In this document: piece by piece, positions 1 to 5,474 of the stretch
How positions within the stretch are numbered: the stretch's first letter is position 1
Layout of the letters: the number at the start of each line of letters is the position of its first letter
Source of the DNA: an uncultured Bacilli bacterium
GTDB taxonomy: Bacteria; Bacillota_I; Bacilli_A; RF39; UBA660
DNA: 6,813 nucleotides
Assembly: GCA_947629395.1 (NCBI GenBank)
Contig: CANRDQ010000049.1
Span: forward strand, 1-6,813
Reading direction: 5' to 3'
The notes under the pieces: generated by a model
What the model was told of the DNA's origin: nothing
Seen by the model: the letters and a program-made list of their open reading frames with translations, nothing else
Databases searched by the model: none
Translations under genes and position numbers: made by a program

Positions 1-1
1 T

Positions 2-643
2 ATGGTTAATACTACACCAACTCAACCTTTACCAGCTCAACCTGTACAAACACAGCCAGCTGCACCAACCCCTGTTAATCCTACTAGTGAAGTAAGAGAA
101 AATGTACCAGTAGCAACACCTGAGGCTATACCTACACCTGTAGCACCAACACCAACCAGCGCCGCTACTGATGATTCACAACAAATTGAAACATTATTTA
201 CACCAGAGGAAGTTATGAGTCAACAGGCCTTAACTGAAAATACTAATGCAGTCTCCTCTCCAGCAGAAGAGGTAGCACAAACTACAGAGACAACTTCAAT
301 GCCACAAGAAGTTAACACCCCAGTAGAAAATAATGAAGTAGTTTCTATTCCTAGTGTACAGGCTACAACAACTGAAAATCCCAACATTATGGATATGCCA
401 CAAATGCCTCAACCAGTATCCACAGCACCTGTCGCAGATTCTATGATGAGTGCAACACCTTCAACATTAGGAGAATATGATGCCGATGATTCTATAATTG
501 ATGACACAATACTTGACAACCCTGTAACCACTTCAGCTGCGCCACAGCCAGTAGCTACAGATTTTAATACAACACCAATGTCAGATGAAATTATTCAAAC
601 ACCAAGTGTACCACAAACAATAGATTCAAATATACAACAATAA
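2..643 (+). CDS. Pro/Thr/Ala-rich low-complexity protein, 3' part (5' end outside window)
   Basis: The reading frame is open from the left edge to a TAA at 641-643, giving 213 visible residues. The ATG at position 2 is probably internal, because no upstream sequence is visible to judge a ribosome site. The visible part is almost entirely low complexity: Pro, Thr, Ala, Gln, Val and Glu dominate, with loose repeats of the type PQPV-x-T (near residues 136-139 and 182-185). A short acidic patch (EYDADDSIIDD) lies near residues 158-168. No transmembrane segment, catalytic motif or cysteine is seen. It looks like a disordered tail or linker of a larger protein, perhaps an envelope or division protein, but the family cannot be named from this part. 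Its coding strand is visibly richer in C than the neighbouring genes, which follows from the Pro/Thr/Gln/Ala content. It is a real gene fragment with unknown function. Confidence 0.7.
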   Translation: MVNTTPTQPLPAQPVQTQPAAPTPVNPTSEVRENVPVATPEAIPTPVAPTPTSAATDDSQQIETLFTPEEVMSQQALTENTNAVSSPAEEVAQTTETTSMPQEVNTPVENNEVVSIPSVQATTTENPNIMDMPQMPQPVSTAPVADSMMSATPSTLGEYDADDSIIDDTILDNPVTTSAAPQPVATDFNTTPMSDEIIQTPSVPQTIDSNIQQ

Positions 644-655
644 AAAAATAGATTC

Positions 656-684
656 TTTACTATTTATAGCATTTACGTTATACT
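656..684 (+). promoter_or_regulatory. Probable sigma-A promoter for cdaA-cdaR
   Basis: TTTACT (656-661) and TATACT (679-684) are separated by 17 bp, close to the -35/-10 consensus. Transcription would start near 691, leaving a leader of about 24 nt before the cdaA ATG. The leader carries only the ribosome site AAAGGA (699-704), so there is no space for a riboswitch. Confidence 0.6.
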
Positions 685-714
685 AGAAAAGGCTTTTGAA
701 AGGATGTAGATAAA

Positions 715-1545
715 ATGAATATAACCATTACAGATGTAATAACAATTATCAGAAATTTAGTAGATATTTCCTTAGTATGGTTTATATTTTATGTAATATT
801 AAAAAATATAAAAAACAATGTCAAACTATCATTATTATTTAAAGGAGTTGCTTTAGTTATCGCACTCAAAGTAATAAGTGATTGGTGTGGCTTAACAGTA
901 GTAGGAGTATTACTTGAATATGTAATCATGTGGGGACCACTTGCTTTAATCATAATTTTCCAACCAGAGATAAGAACAATGTTAGAGCAATTAGGTCGAA
1001 ATCAACTTTTAGGAAGACATAAAGTTTTAACTGTTGATGAAAGAGAACACGTAGTTTATGAAATTATTCAAGCTATGGACTATATGAGTAAAGAAAAAAT
1101 CGGAGCTCTTATGGTTATTGAACGTGATATTAGTTTAGCTAATTATATAGATAAAGCTAAAAAAGTTTATGCAGACTTAACAAGTGATTTACTTGTAGCT
1201 ATATTTTATGAAGGAAATCCTCTTCATGATGGTGGAGTAATTATTCAAGGAGATAGAATCACTTGTGCAGGAGTAGTTTTCCCAACTAGTAGTAGTACGA
1301 AAATAAATCGTCATCTTGGTACTAGACATAGAGCAGGACTTGGAATTTCCGAAGAAACAGATGCTTTAGTCTTAATAGTATCTGAAGAAACTGGAAGACT
1401 TTCAGTAGCTCTAAAAGGAGAAATGTTCTATAATTTATCACTTGATGATGTTAGAATCATGTTAATTGATGAATTAAGACCAAAACAAGATACAAACTTT
1501 GATGATGAATTAGATGAGGATGAGATATATGAAGAAAATAATTAA
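715..1545 (+). CDS. cdaA: Diadenylate cyclase CdaA (membrane-bound, DisA_N/DAC domain)
   Basis: This enzyme condenses two ATP into cyclic di-AMP, the second messenger controlling potassium and osmolyte balance and cell-wall homeostasis in Bacillota. The 276-residue length fits the CdaA class. The N-terminus has about three membrane helices (roughly residues 15-29, 38-55 and 62-81), followed by the family signature FQPEIR (82-87). A DAC catalytic domain spans roughly 110-260. Catalytic motifs are LHDGG (170-174, the DGA motif position, here DGG) and GTRHRA (202-207), followed by the SEETG segment (223-227). The ATG at 715 is supported by AAAGGA ten bases upstream and a promoter just before it. 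The gene overlaps cdaR by 17 bp, indicating translational coupling. The C-terminus is acidic (DDELDEDE). Identification is secure; activity is inferred from conserved motifs. Confidence 0.96.
   Translation: MNITITDVITIIRNLVDISLVWFIFYVILKNIKNNVKLSLLFKGVALVIALKVISDWCGLTVVGVLLEYVIMWGPLALIIIFQPEIRTMLEQLGRNQLLGRHKVLTVDEREHVVYEIIQAMDYMSKEKIGALMVIERDISLANYIDKAKKVYADLTSDLLVAIFYEGNPLHDGGVIIQGDRITCAGVVFPTSSSTKINRHLGTRHRAGLGISEETDALVLIVSEETGRLSVALKGEMFYNLSLDDVRIMLIDELRPKQDTNFDDELDEDEIYEENN
1516..1520 (+). promoter_or_regulatory. Ribosome binding site deciding the cdaR start
   Basis: GAGGA lies eight bases before the ATG at 1529, inside the cdaA coding sequence. In-frame ATGs at 1514 and 1520 lack a comparable site, so 1529 is the preferred start. 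Confidence 0.65.
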
Positions 1546-2884
1546 GAAAATAGGTAGAGTCATTCGTCATATAGGATCATTTTTCGATAAGTGGTTAATT
1601 ACTCCAATAACTAAGGTAATATTAAAAATTACAGGAATATTTAAAAATAATAGTAAAAGTATAGAGAGATTTTTCAATCAAAAATCAACCTTGATTGTTA
1701 TTTCACTAGTTTTAGCCTTTGCAGTATTTTACTTAGTTGATAAAGAATCCAATGTAATGATTGACCAATATGCAGAAGTATTATACAAACAACCAGTATC
1801 AGCTGTATATAATGAAGAATTATATGTAGTTGAAGGTTTACCAAAAACTGTTGATATAACTTTAGTAGGACAAAAACGTCATATTTTCTTAGCAAAACAA
1901 GCTCCTTCTAAAGGTGTAACTGTTGATTTAACAGGATTAAAACCAGGTAATCATAAAGTAACTTTAAAATATTCACAACGTTTAAAATCACTAGATTATA
2001 GATTAGATCCTTCAACTGTTACAGTTACAATTTATGAAAAAACATCTGAGACAAGAGCAATCACTTATGATATCTTACATAAAGATAATCTAGATAGTAA
2101 GTTATATATTAAAAATGTTGAACTAGATCGTGATGATGTAATTATTAAAGGTGCTGCTTACAAGCTTAAGAAAGTTGCTTCCGTAAGAGCTCTAGTTGAT
2201 GTAGATGAATTTGTTAATCCAAAAGCTGGAGAAATGATTCTAAAAGATGTTCCATTAGTCGCATACGATACTGATGGTAATGTAATCGATGTAGAAATAG
2301 TACCTAAATCAGTAGATGCTAATATAACTATTACATCACCTTCAAAAGAGATTCCAGTTAAAGTAGAACCAAAAGGAACACTTGCCTTTGGTAAAGCTAT
2401 CAAATCAATTACACCAAGTATTAACTCTATTACTGTATATGGAGAAGAAGCTGTAGTAAATAATATTGAATATTTACCAGTAAGTATTGATGTTAAGGGA
2501 TTAGAAGCTGATAAAGAATTTAATGTAACACTTAAGAAACCAACTGGAATTACTGATTTAAGTCAAAATACTATTAAGATTAAAGTTGTAGTAGATAATG
2601 GAATTACTAAAGAATTTGATAATGTTAGTGTTTCTACTGAAAACTTAAGCGATAAATATAAAGTTCAGGCTTTATCGGCTAATGACAGTACAGTTTCAGT
2701 AGTAGTACGAGGAAGTGCCGATATTGTCAATAGTTTAGATGTATCTACTATAAAAGCTTATATCGACTTAGATGATTATGGTCCAGGTGAACATGAAATA
2801 CCTGTTAAAGTAAAAGGTAGTGATGTTAGATTATCCTTTACTTCTAAGACTAAAAAGATAAAAGTTAGAATTACTGAAAAATAG
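1529..2884 (+). CDS. cdaR: CdaA regulatory protein CdaR (YbbR-domain protein)
   Basis: CdaR is a membrane-anchored extracytoplasmic protein that binds and modulates CdaA in Bacillota. From the ATG at 1529 the protein is 451 residues; starts at 1514 or 1520 would add a few residues. One membrane helix is visible at about 54-70, followed by four YbbR-type beta repeats (approximately 75-168, 175-262, 265-350 and 360-447). Family-typical phrases include GLPKTVDITLVG early in the outer part, TSPSKEIPVK opening the third repeat and ITVYGEEAVVNNI inside it. A basic, amphipathic-looking stretch of about 50 residues precedes the membrane helix and is longer than I recall for Bacillus subtilis CdaR. 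The Asp/Asn-rich tail I recall for that protein is absent: here the protein ends right after the last repeat. It is coupled to cdaA by a 17-bp overlap, and its stop codon lies inside a terminator stem, so the unit ends here without glmM. Confidence 0.93.
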   Translation: MKKIIKKIGRVIRHIGSFFDKWLITPITKVILKITGIFKNNSKSIERFFNQKSTLIVISLVLAFAVFYLVDKESNVMIDQYAEVLYKQPVSAVYNEELYVVEGLPKTVDITLVGQKRHIFLAKQAPSKGVTVDLTGLKPGNHKVTLKYSQRLKSLDYRLDPSTVTVTIYEKTSETRAITYDILHKDNLDSKLYIKNVELDRDDVIIKGAAYKLKKVASVRALVDVDEFVNPKAGEMILKDVPLVAYDTDGNVIDVEIVPKSVDANITITSPSKEIPVKVEPKGTLAFGKAIKSITPSINSITVYGEEAVVNNIEYLPVSIDVKGLEADKEFNVTLKKPTGITDLSQNTIKIKVVVDNGITKEFDNVSVSTENLSDKYKVQALSANDSTVSVVVRGSADIVNSLDVSTIKAYIDLDDYGPGEHEIPVKVKGSDVRLSFTSKTKKIKVRITEK

Positions 2885-2911
2885 AGTAAGAAATTACTCT
2901 ATTTTTTATTT
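2878..2911 (+). terminator. Intrinsic terminator of cdaA-cdaR
   Basis: A perfect 12-bp stem (2878-2889 with 2894-2905) closes a GAAA loop and runs into a T-rich tract (2902-2907, then TTT at 2909-2911). The cdaR stop codon TAG (2882-2884) is part of the 5' arm. Confidence 0.9.
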
Positions 2912-2940
2912 GTAATACTAAAGAATTTTAACCATATACT
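2910..2940 (+). promoter_or_regulatory. Possible promoter for the lipoprotein gene
   Basis: TATACT at 2935-2940 is a good -10. The best -35 is TTGTAA (2910-2915), with a long 19-bp spacer. It starts where the preceding terminator ends, and transcription from about 2947 would leave a 20-nt leader. Confidence 0.45.
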
Positions 2941-2956
2941 TAAATGAAAAGTAAAT

Positions 2957-2961
2957 GGAGG
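2957..2961 (+). promoter_or_regulatory. Ribosome binding site deciding the lipoprotein start
   Basis: GGAGG ends five bases before the ATG at 2967. The in-frame ATG at 2955 overlaps this site and so is not the likely start. Confidence 0.75.
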
Positions 2962-2966
2962 TATTT

Positions 2967-3980
2967 ATGAAAAGTAAATATTTAAAAGTTTTATCTTTAT
3001 TTCTAATATTGTTCTCTTGCCTTTTTGTAACAGGATGTGGTAAATACGGCGAAAAAGATGTAGTAAAAGATCTAGAAAGTAAACAAAAGAAAGCTAAAGC
3101 TTATTATGTTAAAGGAGATTTAGAAATAGTCAATAATGATGATGTTTATAACTATAAAGTAGAAGTTTCATATAAAAAAGAAGATAACTATAAAGTTAGT
3201 TTAACTAATACAGCTAATGATCATGAACAAATAATTTTAAAAAATAGTGAAGGTGTTTATGTTTTAACTCCTGCTTTAAATAAAAGTTATAAATTCCAAA
3301 GTGATTGGCCTTATGATAATTCTCAAGTTTATTTATTAGAATCAATAGTTAAGGATATAAAAAATGATTCCAAAAGAAAATTTAAAGAAACAAAAAATGG
3401 TTATATCATAGAAACAAAAGTAGATTATCCTAATAATGAAAAATTAGTAAAACAAAGAATTAATTTAGATAAAAAATTAAAAATTAAGAAAATTCAAGTA
3501 ATGGATAAAAATAATATTTCACAAATTACCATGAAATTTAATAAAATTGATTATTCACCAACCTTTAAAAAAGATTATTTTGAACTTAATAGTGCTATGG
3601 AAAGTGCTAAGACTGTAGAAGAAACAGAAGAAACTAGTAAGTTAGAAGATACTATTTATCCATTAGTATTACCAGATGGTACCAAACTCACTAATGAAGA
3701 AAAAGTTAAAAAAGATAATGGTGAAAGAGTAATAATGACTTTTGAAGGTGATAAATCATTTTTATTAGTAGAAGAAACAGCTAATAAAGAAGAAGATTTT
3801 ACAGTTATACCTACTTATGGAGAACCATATCGTTTAATGGATTCTTATGGTGTTATGACTGATGAATCATTAACTTGGTCTAGTAATGGAATTGATTATT
3901 ATTTAGTTAGTGAAGCCATGAGCCAAGATGAATTAGTAGAAGTAGCACAGTCTATAAGTGCCATACCAACTATGAAATAA
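2967..3980 (+). CDS. Secreted lipoprotein, LolA/DUF4367-like
   Basis: This 337-residue protein begins with a lipoprotein signal peptide: a basic MKSKYLK, a hydrophobic core (about 8-20) and the lipobox VTGC, with the lipidated cysteine at 24. It should be anchored to the outer face of the membrane. The mature part alternates short charged beta strands from about residue 35 to 200, resembling the LolA/RseB-type lipid-binding fold found in Bacillota lipoproteins such as YdcC and GerS (inference from pattern). After a Glu/Thr-rich linker near 210-225 comes a C-terminal domain. It ends with a W-x-x-x-x-x-x-YYLVSEAMSQDELVEVAQSI segment (W304 onward), which looks like the end of DUF4367-type domains. 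The start at 2967 is set by GGAGG; it has its own candidate promoter and follows the cdaR terminator. Ligand and role are unknown. Lipoprotein status is near certain; the LolA-like assignment is moderate. Confidence 0.85.
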   Translation: MKSKYLKVLSLFLILFSCLFVTGCGKYGEKDVVKDLESKQKKAKAYYVKGDLEIVNNDDVYNYKVEVSYKKEDNYKVSLTNTANDHEQIILKNSEGVYVLTPALNKSYKFQSDWPYDNSQVYLLESIVKDIKNDSKRKFKETKNGYIIETKVDYPNNEKLVKQRINLDKKLKIKKIQVMDKNNISQITMKFNKIDYSPTFKKDYFELNSAMESAKTVEETEETSKLEDTIYPLVLPDGTKLTNEEKVKKDNGERVIMTFEGDKSFLLVEETANKEEDFTVIPTYGEPYRLMDSYGVMTDESLTWSSNGIDYYLVSEAMSQDELVEVAQSISAIPTMK

Positions 3981-4012
3981 TAAGTTAAAATATTGAAATT
4001 CCTACATTTTCT

Positions 4013-4040
4013 TTGCAAATTCAATTAATTGTGATAAAAT
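4013..4040 (+). promoter_or_regulatory. Extended -10 promoter before the Lys-rich membrane protein
   Basis: TTGCAA (4013-4018), a 16-bp spacer and TAAAAT (4035-4040) preceded by TTGTGA form an extended -10 promoter. The expected start near 4047 coincides with the Shine-Dalgarno AGGTGA, giving a leader of only about 11 nt. No terminator is seen between the lipoprotein stop and this promoter (3981-4012), so read-through is also possible. Confidence 0.6.
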
Positions 4041-4046
4041 TAGTTT

Positions 4047-4052
4047 AGGTGA
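4047..4052 (+). promoter_or_regulatory. Ribosome binding site deciding the start at 4058
   Basis: AGGTGA lies five bases before the ATG at 4058. An in-frame GTG at 4049 falls within this site and is therefore an unlikely start. Confidence 0.65.
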
Positions 4053-4057
4053 TTTTT

Positions 4058-4663
4058 ATGGCAAATAAGAAAAAAAGTAATAAAAATGTAAAAAAAGACC
4101 AAACTAAAAAAGAAGTAAAAACAGTAAAGAAAGAAAATAAACCAGCTAAAAAGAAAGATATCAAAATCAAAAAAGGTTCTGATAAAATAAAATTACATAC
4201 TTCTAGTGATTTTGAAGCATACAAAGTAATTAAATATTTAATTATAGTTGCTGTTATTTTCGGTGCTGTCTATTTATTAACTGTTTATATTACAAAACAT
4301 GGTAGTGATAGTGATTTTAAGAAAACTGTAGGAGAAGCTACTATTCAGCATGATAAGATTTTAGCAGGTTCAACTTTTGAACAAGCTGATAAAGAGTATT
4401 ATGTATTATTCTATAATACTACTAAAGATTATACTTATACTGAGGTATTAAGTACTTATAAAGAAAAAGAATCTCATACTCCAATTTATTATGTAGATAC
4501 TAAAGAAGGTTTAAATAGTAAATATGTTGGTGAAGAGGAAAATACTAATCCAAAAGATTCTTCAGAAATTAAGGTAAAAGGTATTACTTTAATGAAAATT
4601 AAAGATAAAGAAGTTACTGAATATATTACTAATGAAGATGAAATAAAAGCAAAATTAAGTTAA
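4058..4663 (+). CDS. Single-pass membrane protein with Lys-rich tail and possible cysteine-free thioredoxin-like domain
   Basis: This 201-residue protein has a very basic, Lys-rich N-terminal tail (1-45), expected to be cytoplasmic. One membrane helix follows (about 58-79), then an outer domain of about 120 residues. The outer domain reads like a thioredoxin fold: a strand DKEYYVLFY (111-119), a helix, a second strand with PIYYVDT, and a C-terminal VKGITLMKI / KEVTEYI hairpin (173-190) followed by a helix. The position where WCxxC would sit is occupied by YNTTKDY, and the whole protein contains no cysteine. If the fold is right, it cannot do disulphide chemistry and is more likely a scaffold or partner protein (inference). 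I do not recognise a named family. It has its own extended -10 promoter and is followed 27 bp later by tRNA-Asn, probably on the same transcript. Confidence 0.8.
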   Translation: MANKKKSNKNVKKDQTKKEVKTVKKENKPAKKKDIKIKKGSDKIKLHTSSDFEAYKVIKYLIIVAVIFGAVYLLTVYITKHGSDSDFKKTVGEATIQHDKILAGSTFEQADKEYYVLFYNTTKDYTYTEVLSTYKEKESHTPIYYVDTKEGLNSKYVGEEENTNPKDSSEIKVKGITLMKIKDKEVTEYITNEDEIKAKLS

Positions 4664-4688
4664 TAATCATCAATTATTTGATGATTAT
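4663..4688 (+). other. Perfect 11-bp hairpin between the stop codon and tRNA-Asn
   Basis: Arms 4663-4673 and 4678-4688 pair perfectly around a TTAT loop. There is no following T tract, so it is not a standard terminator. The stem begins at the last base of the TAA stop codon and ends two bases before the tRNA. It may protect the mRNA 3' end left after RNase P cleavage (inference). Confidence 0.65.
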
Positions 4689-4690
4689 CT

Positions 4691-4767
4691 GCCTCAATAG
4701 CTCAGTTGGTTAGAGCACTTGACTGTTAATCAAGGGGTCCTAGGTTCAAGTCCTAGTTGAGGCGCCA
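4691..4767 (+). tRNA. tRNA-Asn (GTT anticodon)
   Basis: A complete 77-nt cloverleaf is present. The acceptor GCCTCAA (4691-4697) pairs with TTGAGGC (4757-4763), followed by discriminator G (typical of tRNA-Asn) and an encoded CCA (4765-4767). The D arm has GCTC/GAGC. The anticodon stem CTTGA/TCAAG encloses CTGTTAA with anticodon GTT at 4725-4727. The T arm CTAGG/CCTAG encloses TTCAAGT. No credible promoter lies in the 27 bp before it, so it is probably co-transcribed with the membrane-protein gene and ends at the terminator at 4805-4830. Confidence 0.98.
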
Positions 4768-4776
4768 TAGATATAT

Positions 4777-4793
4777 ATGTTCATTTAGAACAT
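4777..4793 (+). other. Small hairpin in the tRNA trailer
   Basis: ATGTTC (4777-4782) pairs with GAACAT (4788-4793) around ATTTA. Flanking AT repeats could extend it with a bulge. It lies between the tRNA and its terminator and may help 3' processing; the role is uncertain. Confidence 0.4.
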
Positions 4794-4804
4794 TAATTAT
4801 ATAC

Positions 4805-4830
4805 AATCAACCTAATGGTTGATTTTTTTT
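4805..4830 (+). terminator. Intrinsic terminator after tRNA-Asn
   Basis: AATCAACC (4805-4812) pairs with GGTTGATT (4817-4824) around a TAAT loop. The 3' arm merges into a run of eight T (4823-4830). Confidence 0.92.
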
Positions 4831-4871
4831 ATAAGTAAAAGGAAAATAAAAATTTAAGTTTCCTAATTTGG

Positions 4872-4883
4872 TTGTGTTATAAT
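4872..4883 (+). promoter_or_regulatory. Extended -10 promoter of the HD-domain gene
   Basis: TTGTGT is followed directly by a perfect TATAAT (4878-4883), giving TGTTATAAT. The -35 region is weak (TAAGTT at 4855-4860 with 17-bp spacing), as is common with extended -10 promoters. The predicted leader is about 14 nt and holds GGAGG (4892-4896). Confidence 0.7.
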
Positions 4884-4903
4884 AAAACTGTGGAGGTAAT
4901 GAT

Positions 4904-5398
4904 ATGAATAATTATTTTACTAAAGAAGAAATAGAACAATTATTAACGATGGATGTCCTTAATAGAACTAAAACTATTATTGATAAAGTTTTTGAAAAAC
5001 GAGTTGATAAAGCAGGAGAACCTTATCTTAATCATCTTAATACCGTTGCGGCTTATTTTAAAAATGAAGATGAAATAGTTACGGCATTACTTCACGATAT
5101 AATAGAGGATACAGAAGTTACTATAGAAGATTTAAGAACTTTAAATTATAATGAAAACATTTTAGAAGCTATAAACTTATTAACTAGAAAAGAAGAATCC
5201 TATGATGAATATATTAATAATTTAATAGAGAGTAATTGTCTTATTGCCAAAAAAGTAAAAATTTCAGATTTATTAAATAATATGAACTTAAATAGATTAC
5301 CAAATCCCACTGAAAAAGACTTTGATAGAATAAAGCACAAATATGTTACAACCTATATAAAAGTTTTAAATAGTCTTGAAAAAGAATTATTGAGATAA
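4904..5398 (+). CDS. Small HD-domain phosphohydrolase, Rel/SpoT hydrolase-like
   Basis: This is a 164-residue soluble protein made essentially of one HD domain. The metal-binding set is visible as H44 (GEPYLNH, 38-44), H64-D65 in LLHDIIEDT (62-70) with E68 and D69, and D122 in KISDLLNNMN (119-128). The GEPY...H and LLHDxxEDT motifs are those of the (p)ppGpp hydrolase domain of Rel/SpoT and of small stand-alone alarmone hydrolases, so ppGpp or a related nucleotide is the best substrate guess. There is no synthetase, TGS or ACT domain. The residue that lines up with the Arg of the Rel RKSGEPY motif is Asp (D35), so alarmone specificity is uncertain. The start is fixed by GGAGG seven bases upstream. 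It is a single-gene unit with its own extended -10 promoter and a terminator overlapping its 3' end. Confidence 0.88.
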   Translation: MNNYFTKEEIEQLLTMDVLNRTKTIIDKVFEKRVDKAGEPYLNHLNTVAAYFKNEDEIVTALLHDIIEDTEVTIEDLRTLNYNENILEAINLLTRKEESYDEYINNLIESNCLIAKKVKISDLLNNMNLNRLPNPTEKDFDRIKHKYVTTYIKVLNSLEKELLR

Positions 5399-5422
5399 TT
5401 TTATTTAATAATTCTTTTTTTT
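5379..5422 (+). terminator. Intrinsic terminator overlapping the end of the HD-domain gene
   Basis: AAAAAGAATTATT (5379-5391) pairs with AATAATTCTTTTT (5407-5419) around a 15-nt loop, and the T run continues to 5422. The 5' arm is coding sequence and the stop codon (5396-5398) lies in the loop. The stem is AT-rich, so its strength is moderate. Confidence 0.65.
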
Positions 5423-5428
5423 ATTTGA

Positions 5429-5440
5429 TTGTGATATGAT
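5429..5440 (+). promoter_or_regulatory. Extended -10 promoter of the S41 peptidase gene
   Basis: TTGTGA is followed by TATGAT (5435-5440), matching the extended -10 pattern of the two preceding promoters; GATAAT at 5438-5443 is an overlapping alternative. The upstream region is the T run of the preceding terminator. The leader would be about 28 nt and contains AAGGTG (5464-5469). Confidence 0.5.
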
Positions 5441-5474
5441 AATAGTATAGTCTGATGCAGGAGAAGGTGATAAT

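Noticed and set aside
646..665. Hairpin AAATAG/CTATTT after the first gene as a terminator
   Set aside because: Only six AT-rich pairs, no T tract on the plus strand, and it overlaps the cdaA -35 box.
685..714. c-di-AMP riboswitch or other leader control before cdaA
   Set aside because: The predicted leader is about 24 nt, far too short for any known riboswitch fold.
1698..1895. Minus-strand open frame inside cdaR
   Set aside because: It lies wholly antisense to a well-supported gene and has no ribosome site or recognisable domain.
2158..2403. Minus-strand open frame inside cdaR
   Set aside because: Shadow of the YbbR-repeat coding sequence, with no independent support.
3981..4012. Terminator after the lipoprotein gene
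   Set aside because: No convincing stem followed by a T tract could be found.
4683..4688. GATTAT as a -10 box for the tRNA
   Set aside because: Transcription would begin inside the tRNA, and the bases belong to the hairpin arm.
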